Origin: Sphingobacteriaceae bacterium UBA6709
GTDB taxonomy: Bacteria; Bacteroidota; Bacteroidia; Sphingobacteriales; Sphingobacteriaceae
Direction: 5' to 3'
NCBI GenBank assembly: GCA_002454425.1
Contig: DKIV01000007.1
Coordinates: 18,501-82,500 of the forward strand
DNA: 64,000 nt
Shown: positions 16,589 to 26,148 of the stretch, one piece after another
Layout of the letters: each line of letters begins with the position of its first letter
Position numbering within the stretch: position 1 is the stretch's first letter
Notes under the pieces: generated by a model
Database searches by the model: none
Told to the model about the DNA's origin: nothing
The model's input: only the letters and a program-made list of their open reading frames with translations
Made by a program: the position numbers and the translations under genes

Positions 16589-17542
16589 ATGGCAATACGA
16601 GACGAAAAGGGAATGATCCGCGGGCTGGTAGGCAGTGTGATCTTCCGTAAATGGAGAGAGATCAATGTAATTCAGGGGCGCCCTCATCCCGGCAAGCAGA
16701 CCTTGGCAACGAAGGTAGCGGCTCAGGAGTTCGGTATCGCCAGCTCCACGGCGCGCATGCTGCGTCATGGCTTCCGGCAGGCATATTATCAGTGTGACCC
16801 CGGCATGCCCAACCGCCTTACCTGCCGGGTGCTGAAAGCTATTCAGGCTGCCCGGGAGCTGCCGCGCCTGCAGCGCGACCTGTATCGAGGGGCGGATCTG
16901 AAGGTGATGGAAGACTTTGAATTCAATATCCGCTCGCCCCTGCAGGTAGCCTTACCCGTAAAACCGGAAGTGCGCAGGTTAGAAGCCGGAGGACTTGAGA
17001 TCTATATTCCCGGCTTTCAGGCTATCCATGATCCGGGATGGAAGCATAGTCACAAGCTGCGCTACTGCGTGTACAGCTTTAACTTTAAGCAATATTATGC
17101 GGAATTGCTGGAGTTTAAGGATTTGGAGAACACGGGAGCCCTCGGTGGCTGGCAGCCGCAACATCTGCAAAGTGAGGTGCCTTTGCCGGCAGGTACGATC
17201 ATCTTTGTGACGCTAAGCATCATCCGGTGCATGGGCGGGGGAAACATTGAGTGGAGCACGGAGGCCAGTGCACCCGACTGGAGTCCCTGCGGCATCCTGG
17301 CGGCCTTCAGAACCGAGGAAGATCCAGAGGAAGTACCGATGAGCACGCCCGAGCGTGGTGATTACCGTCGTGCGGAAGGCATCATCAAGGGTTATTGGAT
17401 CAACGATCACCTGAAATATGTGCTGGAAAACAGTAAGAGCAGGATGTTTGCCGCTTACTGGGCGAACTTAGCGCCCCCACAGGAGAAGAAGGAAACTCCC
17501 GGCTGGCCTACACCTGAGCTCGGGCGAACGAAGCTTAAATAA
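16589..17542 (+). CDS. Orphan protein of unknown function, GC-rich
   Basis: A 317-residue protein with no signal peptide or membrane segment. The N-terminal 60 residues (RGLVGSVIFRKW, then a Gly/Pro turn and a basic KQTLATKVAAQEFG stretch) recall the start of DUF6266-like Bacteroidetes proteins, but this is weak. The middle (about 120-290) has beta-strand-like alternation and several Trp and Cys residues. The gene is visibly richer in G and C than its neighbours, stands alone and follows the nested palindrome, so recent transfer is plausible. No catalytic motif is seen. Confidence 0.65.
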   Translation: MAIRDEKGMIRGLVGSVIFRKWREINVIQGRPHPGKQTLATKVAAQEFGIASSTARMLRHGFRQAYYQCDPGMPNRLTCRVLKAIQAARELPRLQRDLYRGADLKVMEDFEFNIRSPLQVALPVKPEVRRLEAGGLEIYIPGFQAIHDPGWKHSHKLRYCVYSFNFKQYYAELLEFKDLENTGALGGWQPQHLQSEVPLPAGTIIFVTLSIIRCMGGGNIEWSTEASAPDWSPCGILAAFRTEEDPEEVPMSTPERGDYRRAEGIIKGYWINDHLKYVLENSKSRMFAAYWANLAPPQEKKETPGWPTPELGRTKLK

Positions 17543-17588
17543 ATAATACGGCAAAAGCTATTCTCAGATTTTCAAATGAGCATTTGAA

Positions 17589-18527
17589 TTAGTCCGCCTT
17601 AATATGCGAATCGGCCTGCGCCTGTTTGTCAGAAAGGTATTGATTTAGCTGTTCTTTGATACCAAGAATGCCAAAGGTGCCGCCCGTATGCACTGCCAGA
17701 ATTCTAGCTCCTTCAGGAAAATATCCATTTTTGATCTTATCATAGAGCGCGTACAGCATTTTGCCTGTATATACCTGGTCAATGAGAATGCCGGTAGTAG
17801 ACACAAACTCACTGATAAAGGCTAGTAGTTCCTCGTTATAGCGGGCGTAGCCACCGAAATGATATTCAGTATGCATGTCAAAACCGCTAAGTCCTCCGGA
17901 AAAGTCTATCACTTCCTGTTTAAGAAATTCGCCGCCCTTCAGCACAGGAACGACATGCAGGCGCGCATTTGGCTGATGCTCATGAATACCCTGAAGTAAT
18001 CCCGCTGCTGTTGTTCCGGTGCCCGCGGCAGTAAAGACAGCGTCATATTCGTTGGTAAGTTCAGCAATAATTTCCGCGCAACCCTGCGCTCCAAGAATTC
18101 CGGAGCCACCCTCATTCACAAAATAAGCATCGTTGTCGTCCGCGAAATATTTCTCAAATAAATCCCTTTTATCGCGATAAGCCTGCCGATCTGTAAAACG
18201 AAGGTTCATGCCATAGAGACGATACATGAAAAGACTGTCGCTGACAATATCTTCACCTCTGACAAATGCTGTAGCACGCAGGCCGTAATATGCTGCCGCG
18301 CAGGCCGTAGCAAGCAGGTGATTAGACCAAATACCTCCGAAAGTGACCAGGTGATTTTTATGTTGCTCAGCGGCAGCAAGAACATTGTATTTCAACTTAC
18401 GCCATTTATTTCCTGAAATAAAGGGATGGATCATGTCATCGCGCTTTATAAAAACCCTGACGTTCATCTTCTTAAATAGATTTGTCTGAATTTCCTCTTC
18501 AGGACTATAAATGGGAAAGGCTTTCAT
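17589..18527 (-). CDS. PLP-dependent ACC deaminase/D-cysteine desulfhydrase family protein
   Basis: A 312-residue fold-type II PLP enzyme. SGNKWRKLKYN near residue 38 contains the PLP-binding Lys, TFGGIWSNHL near 62 binds the cofactor phosphate or substrate, and a TGTTAAGLLQG glycine loop near 166 binds phosphate. Related enzymes open 1-aminocyclopropane-1-carboxylate or desulfhydrate D-cysteine; sequence alone does not decide between them. ATG 18527 is preferred over the upstream ATG at 18560. It is transcribed away from the rluD-family gene. Confidence 0.85.
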   Translation of the reverse strand: MKAFPIYSPEEEIQTNLFKKMNVRVFIKRDDMIHPFISGNKWRKLKYNVLAAAEQHKNHLVTFGGIWSNHLLATACAAAYYGLRATAFVRGEDIVSDSLFMYRLYGMNLRFTDRQAYRDKRDLFEKYFADDNDAYFVNEGGSGILGAQGCAEIIAELTNEYDAVFTAAGTGTTAAGLLQGIHEHQPNARLHVVPVLKGGEFLKQEVIDFSGGLSGFDMHTEYHFGGYARYNEELLAFISEFVSTTGILIDQVYTGKMLYALYDKIKNGYFPEGARILAVHTGGTFGILGIKEQLNQYLSDKQAQADSHIKAD

Positions 18528-18746
18528 AACTCTCGACTGTGAATAAGTAAAATAACGCAAACGGCATATTCATTAGCCTACCGTCCGGACATGCCAAAGG
18601 TAAGGACAAACAACGTTATTGGGGTATAGACTGCAAAAAAGAGCGTGGATGAATAAGCGATGACCATAGCGGCCTGCAAGCTACAAGGTCTGCAAAGTGG
18701 CGTTGATGAAATGCCCGACAGACAAGGGTACTTCATCAAAAAGTCT

Positions 18747-18754
18747 TACTTTTG
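18747..18754 (+). promoter_or_regulatory. -7 box TACTTTTG of the rluD-family gene
   Basis: Exact TAnnTTTG match ending 4 bases before the ATG at 18759. It rules out the longer reading frame from 18660 and predicts a leaderless message. Confidence 0.6.
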
Positions 18755-18758
18755 CGCC

Positions 18759-19799
18759 ATGTTGGAAGATGAGGAACTTAGAGATTCTGAAGAGCAGGAC
18801 TTATACGAGCATTTAAAAATCACCGTAGACAAGGGGCAGACACCTGTACGTGTCGACAAATTTCTTATGCAGCGCATTGAGAATGCTTCGCGAAACAGGA
18901 TTCAGGGATCTATTGAAGCCGGCAGCGTACTGGTAAATGGCAAGGCTGTAAAGTCAAGCTACAAGGTAAAGCCACAGGATCAGATATCGGTCGTGTTGCC
19001 CCATCCTCCGCGGGATACCGAAGTGTACCCCGAAGATATTGACATCAACATTGTGTACGAGGACGACCATGTGTTACTGGTAAATAAGGACGCGGGTATG
19101 GTGGTACATCCTGGATATAATAACTACTCAGGCACCTTGGTAAACGCGTTGGTGTTTCATTTCCAGCAACTCCCACAGCTTCCGGGCAACGAGGGGCGGC
19201 CCGGTTTGGTGCATCGTATTGATAAAGACACTTCGGGACTACTGTTGATCAGCAAGCACGAATACGCGATGACCTGGTTGGCGAAGCAATTTTTTGATCA
19301 CAGCATTTCGCGCAAGTATATCGCACTTGTCTGGGGCGATTTGGCGGAAGATGGTACTGTTACGGGTTACATAGGGCGAAGTTTAAAAGACAGGCGGGTA
19401 ATGGACGTCTATGATTCAGAGGAAAAAGGAAAATGGTCTGTAACACATTACAGGGTGCTGGAGCGCTTTGGATATGTTACGCTAATTGAGTGCCAGTTGG
19501 AAACAGGACGTACCCATCAAATTCGTGCGCACATGAAGCACATCGGCCATCCTCTGTTTAGCGACGCCTTGTATGGGGGAGACAAAATATTGGCGGGTAC
19601 TGTATTCAGCAAGTACAAGCAGTTCATTAATAACTGCTTTGAAATTATGCCACGTCAGGCACTGCACGCTCAGTCCCTCGGGTTTAACCATCCTTCAACG
19701 AAGAAATTTATGAATTTTGAGTCTGCCTTGCCGGCTGACTTTAAGGCCGTTATTGAGAAATGGTCGGCGTATGTGGCATCCGGCAAATCAAATCAATGA
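18759..19799 (+). CDS. RluA/RluD-family 23S rRNA pseudouridine synthase
   Basis: A 346-residue enzyme that converts uridine to pseudouridine in rRNA. It has an N-terminal S4 RNA-binding domain (about residues 25-85: RVDKFLMQRIENASRNRIQ) and a catalytic domain with HRIDKDTSGLLLISK near 145, whose Asp is the catalytic residue, and GRTHQIRAHMKHIGHPL near 250. RluD (helix 69) is the likely subgroup because of the S4 domain, but target positions cannot be proved. The frame extends upstream to 18660; the promoter box fixes the start at 18759. The aminotransferase gene follows 25 bases later. Confidence 0.92.
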   Translation: MLEDEELRDSEEQDLYEHLKITVDKGQTPVRVDKFLMQRIENASRNRIQGSIEAGSVLVNGKAVKSSYKVKPQDQISVVLPHPPRDTEVYPEDIDINIVYEDDHVLLVNKDAGMVVHPGYNNYSGTLVNALVFHFQQLPQLPGNEGRPGLVHRIDKDTSGLLLISKHEYAMTWLAKQFFDHSISRKYIALVWGDLAEDGTVTGYIGRSLKDRRVMDVYDSEEKGKWSVTHYRVLERFGYVTLIECQLETGRTHQIRAHMKHIGHPLFSDALYGGDKILAGTVFSKYKQFINNCFEIMPRQALHAQSLGFNHPSTKKFMNFESALPADFKAVIEKWSAYVASGKSNQ

Positions 19800-19824
19800 T
19801 TTCTGAGTTAAACGTTAGAGATTT

Positions 19825-20667
19825 ATGAACTTTATTAATTACAACAACGAAATATTTCCCGCCGGACAGGCGGTACTTAGCGTAGATAACAGAGCTTTCA
19901 AATATGGTGATGGCCTTTTTGAGTCAATGAGGATGTCAGAAGGGAAGCTTCTTTTCGCGGAACTTCATTCTGAACGCCTGCAGGCCGGCATGGAAGCCAT
20001 AGAATTGGAAGGGCGTTGGGCATATACACCTGATTTTCTAAAGGAAAAAGCCGAGGAGCTGGCGCGGAAGAATGAAATTCAGAACGGGCGCTTGCGTTTA
20101 AGTGTTTTCCGTAACGGAGAAGGACTCTATAGTCCCACAGGCAATGAGAATGCTTATAGTCTGGAGATGACAGCGCTGAGCAGTAACATTTATACAGGAA
20201 ACTCAAAGGGCCTGCTAATGGATGTATATCAGGGAATGACAAAGCCGATAAACTTCCTATCGAAGTATAAGACCTCAAATTCGATGTTATACGTTATGGC
20301 TGGAATACATCGGAAGAAACGCTCGTTAGATGACGTATTCATTATGAATGAAAACGGTTTTCTCTGCGAGACCATGAGTTCTAACATTTTTATCCAGTTC
20401 GAGAACAACCTGTACACTCCGGCGCTTACCGAGGGCTGTATCGGAGGTGTCATGAGAACTGTGATTATGGAATTGGCGCAACAGACGGGCATGAGCGTCA
20501 TTGAAGCTCAAATAAACCCCGACATTCTTAATGTTGCAGATGAAGTATTTATTACAAATGCTATTAGCGGCATCCAATGGGTAATGGGTTTTAACAGCAA
20601 ACGCTATTTTTACAAGACCTCCCGTAAATTATTGGATGCTCTTAACGCAAGCATAGCGTTCTCTTAG
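19825..20667 (+). CDS. Class IV aminotransferase, probable 4-amino-4-deoxychorismate lyase
   Basis: A 280-residue fold-type IV PLP enzyme. FKYGDGLFES near residue 25 and the PLP Lys in KYKTSN at K149 identify the family, as do ETMSSNIF near 185 and TEGCIGGVMR near 205. This family includes PabC lyase, D-amino acid and branched-chain aminotransferases. The size and the presence of a stand-alone PabB in the same window favour PabC, but this is inference. It follows the rluD-family gene by 25 bases and probably shares its transcript. A small terminator-like hairpin lies downstream. Confidence 0.8.
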   Translation: MNFINYNNEIFPAGQAVLSVDNRAFKYGDGLFESMRMSEGKLLFAELHSERLQAGMEAIELEGRWAYTPDFLKEKAEELARKNEIQNGRLRLSVFRNGEGLYSPTGNENAYSLEMTALSSNIYTGNSKGLLMDVYQGMTKPINFLSKYKTSNSMLYVMAGIHRKKRSLDDVFIMNENGFLCETMSSNIFIQFENNLYTPALTEGCIGGVMRTVIMELAQQTGMSVIEAQINPDILNVADEVFITNAISGIQWVMGFNSKRYFYKTSRKLLDALNASIAFS

Positions 20668-20853
20668 AAATTTTCATCTTCGCAATTAACAGTCTCAGCA
20701 TTGTTAAATTCATATTGCATATAGCTAAATGTTGCTAAAGAAATAAAAAATAATATCATCATGGCACGTTTAATTTATTATCCAAAGTATGTGAAAATGA
20801 GTAGTTTATAAAATGACTAAGCTTTTCGAATATAATGACTTTAAACATATTTC

Positions 20854-20874
20854 CAAGATGATCTTGTTTTTTTT
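20854..20874 (+). terminator. Terminator-like hairpin with T8 tract
   Basis: CAAGA-TGA-TCTTG at 20854-20866 is followed by eight T residues. It is a short stem, but the T-run makes it the best terminator candidate for the rluD/aminotransferase transcript. Confidence 0.5.
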
Positions 20875-20915
20875 ATTTTAAATTTTCATTAAGTTCCGAA
20901 AGACATTGCACCACT

Positions 20916-20946
20916 TTCCGACAGTATGATATCGACGCTGTCGGAA
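20916..20946. other. Hairpin TTCCGACAG/CTGTCGGAA
   Basis: A perfect 9-base-pair stem (20916-20924 with 20938-20946) and a 13-base loop in otherwise featureless sequence. It could be a second terminator or a leader structure of the DUF5686 message. Confidence 0.45.
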
Positions 20947-21289
20947 GGGTGTTTTCCCGCCACCAATGATGGGCATTCCGCTGTCAACGCTATTTCCTTA
21001 TCGTTCCTGTTTTAGTAACTACACAGGTTTATACGTCGCCACGAAAATATTGTTACAGATAAATACGAATTGGAAGAAAAGCGATTTTTTCTACCGGAAT
21101 ATCCTTGCCGGCTTCGATAATTTTAATAGATTTATAGAGAGAGCCGGTCGCTCCGAAGGTGATGAAAAACCTTTCCACCGGAAACGTTGGGGAGAGGAGC
21201 AGGATATAAAACTTTCCGCCTTAAAAGACGTAAAACATTCTTTACAAATTCAGCTTATAATATAGGAAAGCGGCAAGACCGCAGATGCC

Positions 21290-23734
21290 ATGTTTAGGAT
21301 TCTATTACTACTTACTTTTTTATGGGCAACACTGTCATACGGGCAGGAAAAATTCAGCGTCAGCGGACAGATTAAGGATTCAGGAGGACAGCCCATTCCT
21401 TTTGCATCTGTGTTTATAAAATCGAGTAACACATCGACCATGGCAAACCTTGATGGATCTTATCGTATGTTGCTTCCGGCGGGTAAATACACCTTTATCA
21501 TAAGATATGTAGGCTATCGGCAGGTAGAGGAAGATCTTGAATTAAATGGTAATATAGCAAAAGACTTCAGCATGGAAGCTGAGACGTATCAGCTGGACGC
21601 TGTAAAAGTTTCAGCCGCCAATGCTAATCCCGCAAACGCGGTGATCAGGAGCATTATTTCGCGCGGTAAAGAGTTGCGCTCATCACCGTCGTTTGTATGT
21701 GATGTATATACGAAAGGCGTTCAGAAGCTTATTCATATTCCAAAAAAAATATTCGGTCAGGACGTAAAGAAAGCGCTGAATCTGGATTCAAACAAGCGTG
21801 GGATCCTATACCTGTCAGAGACGAAATCGAAGCTATATTTCCAATATCCCGATATTAAGGAGGTGATGGTGGCTTCGAAAGTAGCTGGCGACAATCAGGG
21901 ATTTAGCTTTAACAGAGCCATCGACCTGCAAATAAATTTCTATAAGAACACCCTGCACTGGGAAGCTCTGGGCAATCAATACTTTGTATCGCCACTTGCG
22001 TCTAACGCTTTTCATTTTTACAGATATAAGCTTGTGGGAACAAGTAAAGAGCGGGGACTAACGATAAAGAAGATACAGGTAATTCCTAAAAGACGCTATT
22101 CGCCTACGTTTTCCGGTTATATATATGTGGTTGATGGCGAGGATATGCTTTACAGTGTAGATCTTACCTTAACCAAGCATTCGAGGATTAATTTCGTTGA
22201 CACCCTTCATATCAGTCAGCACTACACAAAGGTCGCGGACAAGTATTGGCTTCCCGCCGATAATATCATTCGCTTTAAGGGCGAGGTATTAGGCTTTGAC
22301 TTCGGCGGGTATTTTACCGCCTTATATAGCGATTATGTTCCTAATCCTGATTTTAAAGGCATTCGCTTTAACGATGAAATTCTGAAAATAGGAAAGGAAG
22401 TCAACAAGTATAATGATCGTTGGTGGGAGGATAACAGGCCGGTACCACTGAGTCCCGACGAAGAGAGCAATTATTCGACAGAGGAAACAAATGCCTTACC
22501 CAAGGAATTTACCGATGAATATAACCTGATGTATCAGAAGCCAAGCAACAAGTTTAGGCTGGTGAAATTTCTAACGGTAGGCCAACGTTTCGAGAATCCC
22601 GAGAACCGCAGTTTCTGGTACATATATCCTTTGCACAAGATGCTGTTTTATAATACTATTGAGGGATTAGGAATAAGTTTAAAAGCGCGCTACGTTAAAG
22701 ATTTTGGCAAACGACGTCTTTTTGAAGTTCAGCCTAATGTACGGTACGGTCTTTCCAGCGACATTATCAATACGAATGTAGAAGTCAGACTTACGCTCGA
22801 CACGCTCAAACATACGGCGTTCACCTTCCGGGGAGGGAGTGATTTTCTGGATCTTAACAACAAGGGAACGATCAATCTATTCTATAATACGATTACGACA
22901 CTTTTTCAGGGCAAGAACTACCTGAAACTGTATCGTTCTAAGTTTGCGTCCTTCGCCGCGCAGAGTGAGCTTGCTGAGGGGCTGAAGATATCAGGAGGCG
23001 TGGAGCTTGCCCGACGCTATCCCTTACGAAACAATACAAATAAAGCTCTTTTTGAGCAGGCGCAGAATAATATTACGTCCAACAATCCGATTGATCCCAA
23101 TAGCGACCGGGATCTTTTTCCTGTAAACAACTCTTTTAGTATTGAGACGAAGCTGTCGTACACCTTTGGCCAACGCTATATAAATCGACCCGATGGTAAG
23201 ATCTATGAGCCCGCGCATTTGCCGACGCTCATGATTAATTACCGCAAGGCCTTCCCCCGAATATTTAATTCGGCAGTAGATTACGATTTCCTCTCCGCCG
23301 ATCTTTATCAGGACAAAATCAGGGCGGGTCTATGGGGATTCAGCGCGTTCTATATTTCAGCAGGAAAGTTCTTAAATAGGAAATCCTTGTTTTTCAGCGA
23401 CTACCGACATTTCACAGGAAGTCAGACAGCAGTATATAATCCGTTATTTCCAAATTTCCACTTCCTGGACTTCTATTCATTTGCCACGGATGATAAGTAT
23501 GTCGAAGCACACTATGAACATAATTTCTCGGGCAAGCTAATAAGGAGTGTTCCTTTATTGAGAAGCCTTAAGCTGGAGGAAATTATAGGTGGGGCGTACC
23601 TCGGACAGCCCAATAAGAACTATAAAGAAGTATACGTGGGTCTACAACGGCTTATGTTCAGGGTCGACTTCGGAATGTCATGGACACCGGGACGTACGCC
23701 GCATCGGGCATTCAGAATTTTCTATGGATTTTAG
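21290..23734 (+). CDS. DUF5686 / carboxypeptidase-regulatory-like outer-membrane protein
   Basis: An 814-residue exported protein. A signal peptide (about residues 1-19, ending LSYGQ) precedes a CarboxypepD_reg-like beta-sandwich (about 22-105: VSGQIKDSGGQPIPFASVFI) and a long DUF5686 region (about 110-814), predicted to form an outer-membrane beta-barrel and ending in Phe as barrels often do. The architecture resembles the N-terminal plug-domain arrangement of TonB-dependent proteins without a TonB plug. Function unknown. It stands alone with a long upstream gap. Confidence 0.88.
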   Translation: MFRILLLLTFLWATLSYGQEKFSVSGQIKDSGGQPIPFASVFIKSSNTSTMANLDGSYRMLLPAGKYTFIIRYVGYRQVEEDLELNGNIAKDFSMEAETYQLDAVKVSAANANPANAVIRSIISRGKELRSSPSFVCDVYTKGVQKLIHIPKKIFGQDVKKALNLDSNKRGILYLSETKSKLYFQYPDIKEVMVASKVAGDNQGFSFNRAIDLQINFYKNTLHWEALGNQYFVSPLASNAFHFYRYKLVGTSKERGLTIKKIQVIPKRRYSPTFSGYIYVVDGEDMLYSVDLTLTKHSRINFVDTLHISQHYTKVADKYWLPADNIIRFKGEVLGFDFGGYFTALYSDYVPNPDFKGIRFNDEILKIGKEVNKYNDRWWEDNRPVPLSPDEESNYSTEETNALPKEFTDEYNLMYQKPSNKFRLVKFLTVGQRFENPENRSFWYIYPLHKMLFYNTIEGLGISLKARYVKDFGKRRLFEVQPNVRYGLSSDIINTNVEVRLTLDTLKHTAFTFRGGSDFLDLNNKGTINLFYNTITTLFQGKNYLKLYRSKFASFAAQSELAEGLKISGGVELARRYPLRNNTNKALFEQAQNNITSNNPIDPNSDRDLFPVNNSFSIETKLSYTFGQRYINRPDGKIYEPAHLPTLMINYRKAFPRIFNSAVDYDFLSADLYQDKIRAGLWGFSAFYISAGKFLNRKSLFFSDYRHFTGSQTAVYNPLFPNFHFLDFYSFATDDKYVEAHYEHNFSGKLIRSVPLLRSLKLEEIIGGAYLGQPNKNYKEVYVGLQRLMFRVDFGMSWTPGRTPHRAFRIFYGF

Positions 23735-23850
23735 GAAATACACCTCCTAAATATTTTGCCGCAATTGATTGAGTATTGTAATGTTTTCCTTTTTTAGGCA
23801 AAAGCAGATAAAAATATTGCAAAAAGATCTTTTAATACAGTTAATAATTA

Positions 23851-23858
23851 TACATTTG
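23851..23858 (+). promoter_or_regulatory. serC -7 box TACATTTG
   Basis: Exact TAnnTTTG match 38 bases before the serC ATG. No TTG at the usual -33 spacing was found. Confidence 0.5.
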
Positions 23859-23896
23859 AAGCGTCTACAAAATATTATACTACAAAATATCAAACG

Positions 23897-24964
23897 ATGA
23901 AATATAATTTTGGTGCAGGTCCTTGCATCCTGCCACAGGAAGTATTCAAGCAAGCAGCGGAAGCGGTACTTAATTTTGAAAACACCGGACTGTCTATTCT
24001 TGAGATTTCCCACCGTGCTCCAGAGTTCGATGCCATCATGGATGAGGGCATTGCCTTAGTAAAAGAACTGTTAAATGTGCCCGAGGGTTATTCAGTACTG
24101 TTTCTTCATGGAGGAGCTAGCCTTCAGTTTTCGATGTTGCCGGCAAATTTACTTGCCGAAGGTCAGACAGCTGTATATGTTGACTCAGGCACCTGGGCAT
24201 CTAAGGCGATGAAGGAAGCTAAATTGTATGGAAATGTGGAAGTAATAGCATCATCGAAAGACGCGAACTATAGTTATATCCCTAAAGACTACGAGGTTCC
24301 TGCTGATGCGGCGTATCTTCATGTAACTTCTAACAATACTATTTTCGGCACCGAGCTTCATGAATTTCCGAAATCGCCGGTACCTTTGGTTAGCGATATG
24401 TCATCAGATATTATGAGTCGCCAGATCAATGTTGCCGACTTTGGATTGATCTACGCAGGAGCACAGAAGAACATCGGTCCTGCAGGTGTGGCATTAGTAA
24501 TTGTTAAAGACGAGCTTATCGGCAAATCAGGTCGTAAGCTGCCATCCATGTTAGATTATAAAATTCATGCCGACAACAAGTCGCTTTATAACACGCCGCC
24601 GGTATTTTCTATCTACGCCTCAGTACTCACCCTTCGTTGGTTGAAAGCTAAAGGCGGCATCGCTCAGATAGAGAAAGAGAATATCGCAAAAGCAGAAGCG
24701 TTATATGCGGAGATAGACAACAATCCTTTATTTAAGGGAACTTGTGCTGTCGAAGATCGCTCACGCATGAACGTTACTTTTGTTACTGTAAATCCTGATC
24801 ACGAAAAGCCATTCCTTGATCTCGCTAAGAAGAAAAATCTGGTTGGAATAAAAGGACATCGTAGTGTTGGCGGTTTCAGAGCCTCAATTTATAACGCATT
24901 GCCAATAGAGAGCGTGAATGAGCTAATTGCAACGATGCGCGAATTTGCGGCGAGTCAGTCGTAA
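23897..24964 (+). CDS. serC: Phosphoserine aminotransferase
   Basis: Converts 3-phosphohydroxypyruvate and glutamate to phosphoserine and 2-oxoglutarate; it also serves pyridoxal phosphate synthesis in many bacteria. The 355-residue protein has NFGAGP at the start, HGGASLQF near 76, and GAQKNIGPAG near 193 with the PLP-binding Lys. It lies 132 bases upstream of a serA-like dehydrogenase, which makes its substrate, so the two form a serine-synthesis unit. A hairpin between them may tune or end transcription. Confidence 0.97.
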   Translation: MKYNFGAGPCILPQEVFKQAAEAVLNFENTGLSILEISHRAPEFDAIMDEGIALVKELLNVPEGYSVLFLHGGASLQFSMLPANLLAEGQTAVYVDSGTWASKAMKEAKLYGNVEVIASSKDANYSYIPKDYEVPADAAYLHVTSNNTIFGTELHEFPKSPVPLVSDMSSDIMSRQINVADFGLIYAGAQKNIGPAGVALVIVKDELIGKSGRKLPSMLDYKIHADNKSLYNTPPVFSIYASVLTLRWLKAKGGIAQIEKENIAKAEALYAEIDNNPLFKGTCAVEDRSRMNVTFVTVNPDHEKPFLDLAKKKNLVGIKGHRSVGGFRASIYNALPIESVNELIATMREFAASQS

Positions 24965-25041
24965 ACTATTCAGGAGACGCGAGCACTACGCGCTCAACGT
25001 AGCGTGGTCAAAAAACAAAATATCACTTATTGAATAACCTT

Positions 25042-25075
25042 AAACCCAGGCCTCACAGATAGAGGCTTGGTGTTT
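25042..25075 (+). terminator. Hairpin between serC and the serA-like gene
   Basis: CCAGGCCTC at 25046-25054 pairs with GAGGCTTGG at 25062-25070 (one G-U pair), followed by TGTTT. It could be a partial terminator or an attenuator between the two serine genes. Confidence 0.5.
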
Positions 25076-25096
25076 ATCAAATAAAATATAATAATA

Positions 25097-26047
25097 ATGA
25101 TCAGAATACTTGCTAATGATGGAATTGCCGCGGCAGGGAAAGAGCTTCTGGAGAAGGCCGGGTTCATTGTAGATACAGAAAATATACCTCAGGAGCAGCT
25201 TCCTGAAGCCTTAAAAAACTACGACGCTATTACTGTTCGCAGTGCTACCAAGGTAAGACAATCGCTTATTGACGCCTGTCCCAATATTAAGCTTATTGGC
25301 CGGGGAGGCGTAGGGATGGACAACATCGATGTTGATTATGCAAGAAGTAAGGGTGTGGCGGTAGTAAATACCCCCGCGGCATCATCACCATCGGTAGCTG
25401 AGCTTGTTTTTGCTCATCTCTTCAATGGTATAAGATTTCTTTATGATGCTAATCGTAAGATGCCAGTAGAGGGAAATACCAATTTCAACGGCCTGAAAAA
25501 GGCTTACGCGAAGGGTGTGGAGCTTAAAGGAAAGAAAATTGGCATCATCGGTTTTGGCCGTATAGGTCGGGAGACTGCCAAAATTGCTTTGGGTCTGGGC
25601 ATGGAAGTACTGGCATATGATCTGTTTGATGTGCCGCAGGAACTGGAACTTAATCTGTTCAACAATATAACAGTAAAGGTGCCGGTAACGAAGGTTGACA
25701 TCGATCAGCTTCTTAGAGATTCAGACTTCATCAGTCTTCATATTCCTTTTATTGAAAAACCGGTTCTAGGTGCCGAGGAATTCGCTAAAATGAAAAAAGG
25801 AGTGGGCATTGTAAACTGTTCCCGTGGCGGTACTATCGATGAGGAGGCTTTACTTTCAGCTTTAGACAGCGGAACAGTGGCTTTTGCGGGTTTAGACGTG
25901 TTCGACAATGAGCCGACACCTGCAATAGCAGTACTTAGTCACCCGAAGATTTCATTGACGCCGCATATTGGCGCTGCGACCAATGAAGCTCAGGAACGCA
26001 TAGGCATTGAGCTTTCTAATTTAATTATCGACTTTTTCAAGAAGTAA
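25097..26047 (+). CDS. serA: D-2-hydroxyacid dehydrogenase, probable 3-phosphoglycerate dehydrogenase
   Basis: Oxidises 3-phosphoglycerate to 3-phosphohydroxypyruvate with NAD, the first step of serine synthesis. The 316-residue short form lacks the C-terminal ACT domain. GxGRIGRE near residue 150 is the NAD-binding loop; NCSRGGTIDE near 236 carries the catalytic Arg, and the later Glu and the His of TPHIGAAT near 290 complete the site. The serA name rests on the serC neighbour; other 2-hydroxyacid substrates remain possible. Lack of an ACT domain suggests no serine feedback of the classical kind. Confidence 0.88.
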   Translation: MIRILANDGIAAAGKELLEKAGFIVDTENIPQEQLPEALKNYDAITVRSATKVRQSLIDACPNIKLIGRGGVGMDNIDVDYARSKGVAVVNTPAASSPSVAELVFAHLFNGIRFLYDANRKMPVEGNTNFNGLKKAYAKGVELKGKKIGIIGFGRIGRETAKIALGLGMEVLAYDLFDVPQELELNLFNNITVKVPVTKVDIDQLLRDSDFISLHIPFIEKPVLGAEEFAKMKKGVGIVNCSRGGTIDEEALLSALDSGTVAFAGLDVFDNEPTPAIAVLSHPKISLTPHIGAATNEAQERIGIELSNLIIDFFKK

Positions 26048-26061
26048 GATCGACTTCGTTC

Positions 26062-26108
26062 TATAACAAAAGGGGGCTGTATCGTTTGATACAACCCCCT
26101 TTGTTATA
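26062..26108. terminator. Two-way terminator with about 20-base-pair stem
   Basis: The arm at 26063-26083 and the arm at 26088-26107 are complementary except for one bulged A and one G-U pair, with a GTTT loop. Poly-A before and T after suit termination from both sides, between the convergent serA-like and arginine decarboxylase genes. Confidence 0.9.
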
Positions 26109-26148
26109 ATTAATATCTCTGGCCCCATAAAGAAAAGGCCCGCGATTG

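Larger units (their letters stand above)
20668..21289. other. Intergenic region of about 620 bases
   Basis: It holds two hairpins (listed separately), a 16-codon open frame at 20761-20811 and a 99-codon frame at 20966-21265, neither with convincing composition. Just before the DUF5686 start there is a GCGG-N5-CCGC hairpin at 21270-21282, which could affect its translation. Confidence 0.45.

Noticed and set aside
20761..20811. 16-codon peptide frame
   Set aside because: Too short to judge, no promoter or ribosome-binding signal seen, and surrounding AT-rich DNA makes chance likely.
20966..21265. 99-codon reading frame
   Set aside because: Composition is unlike neighbouring proteins, no motif, no promoter or start context, and it ends just before the DUF5686 gene; likely chance.
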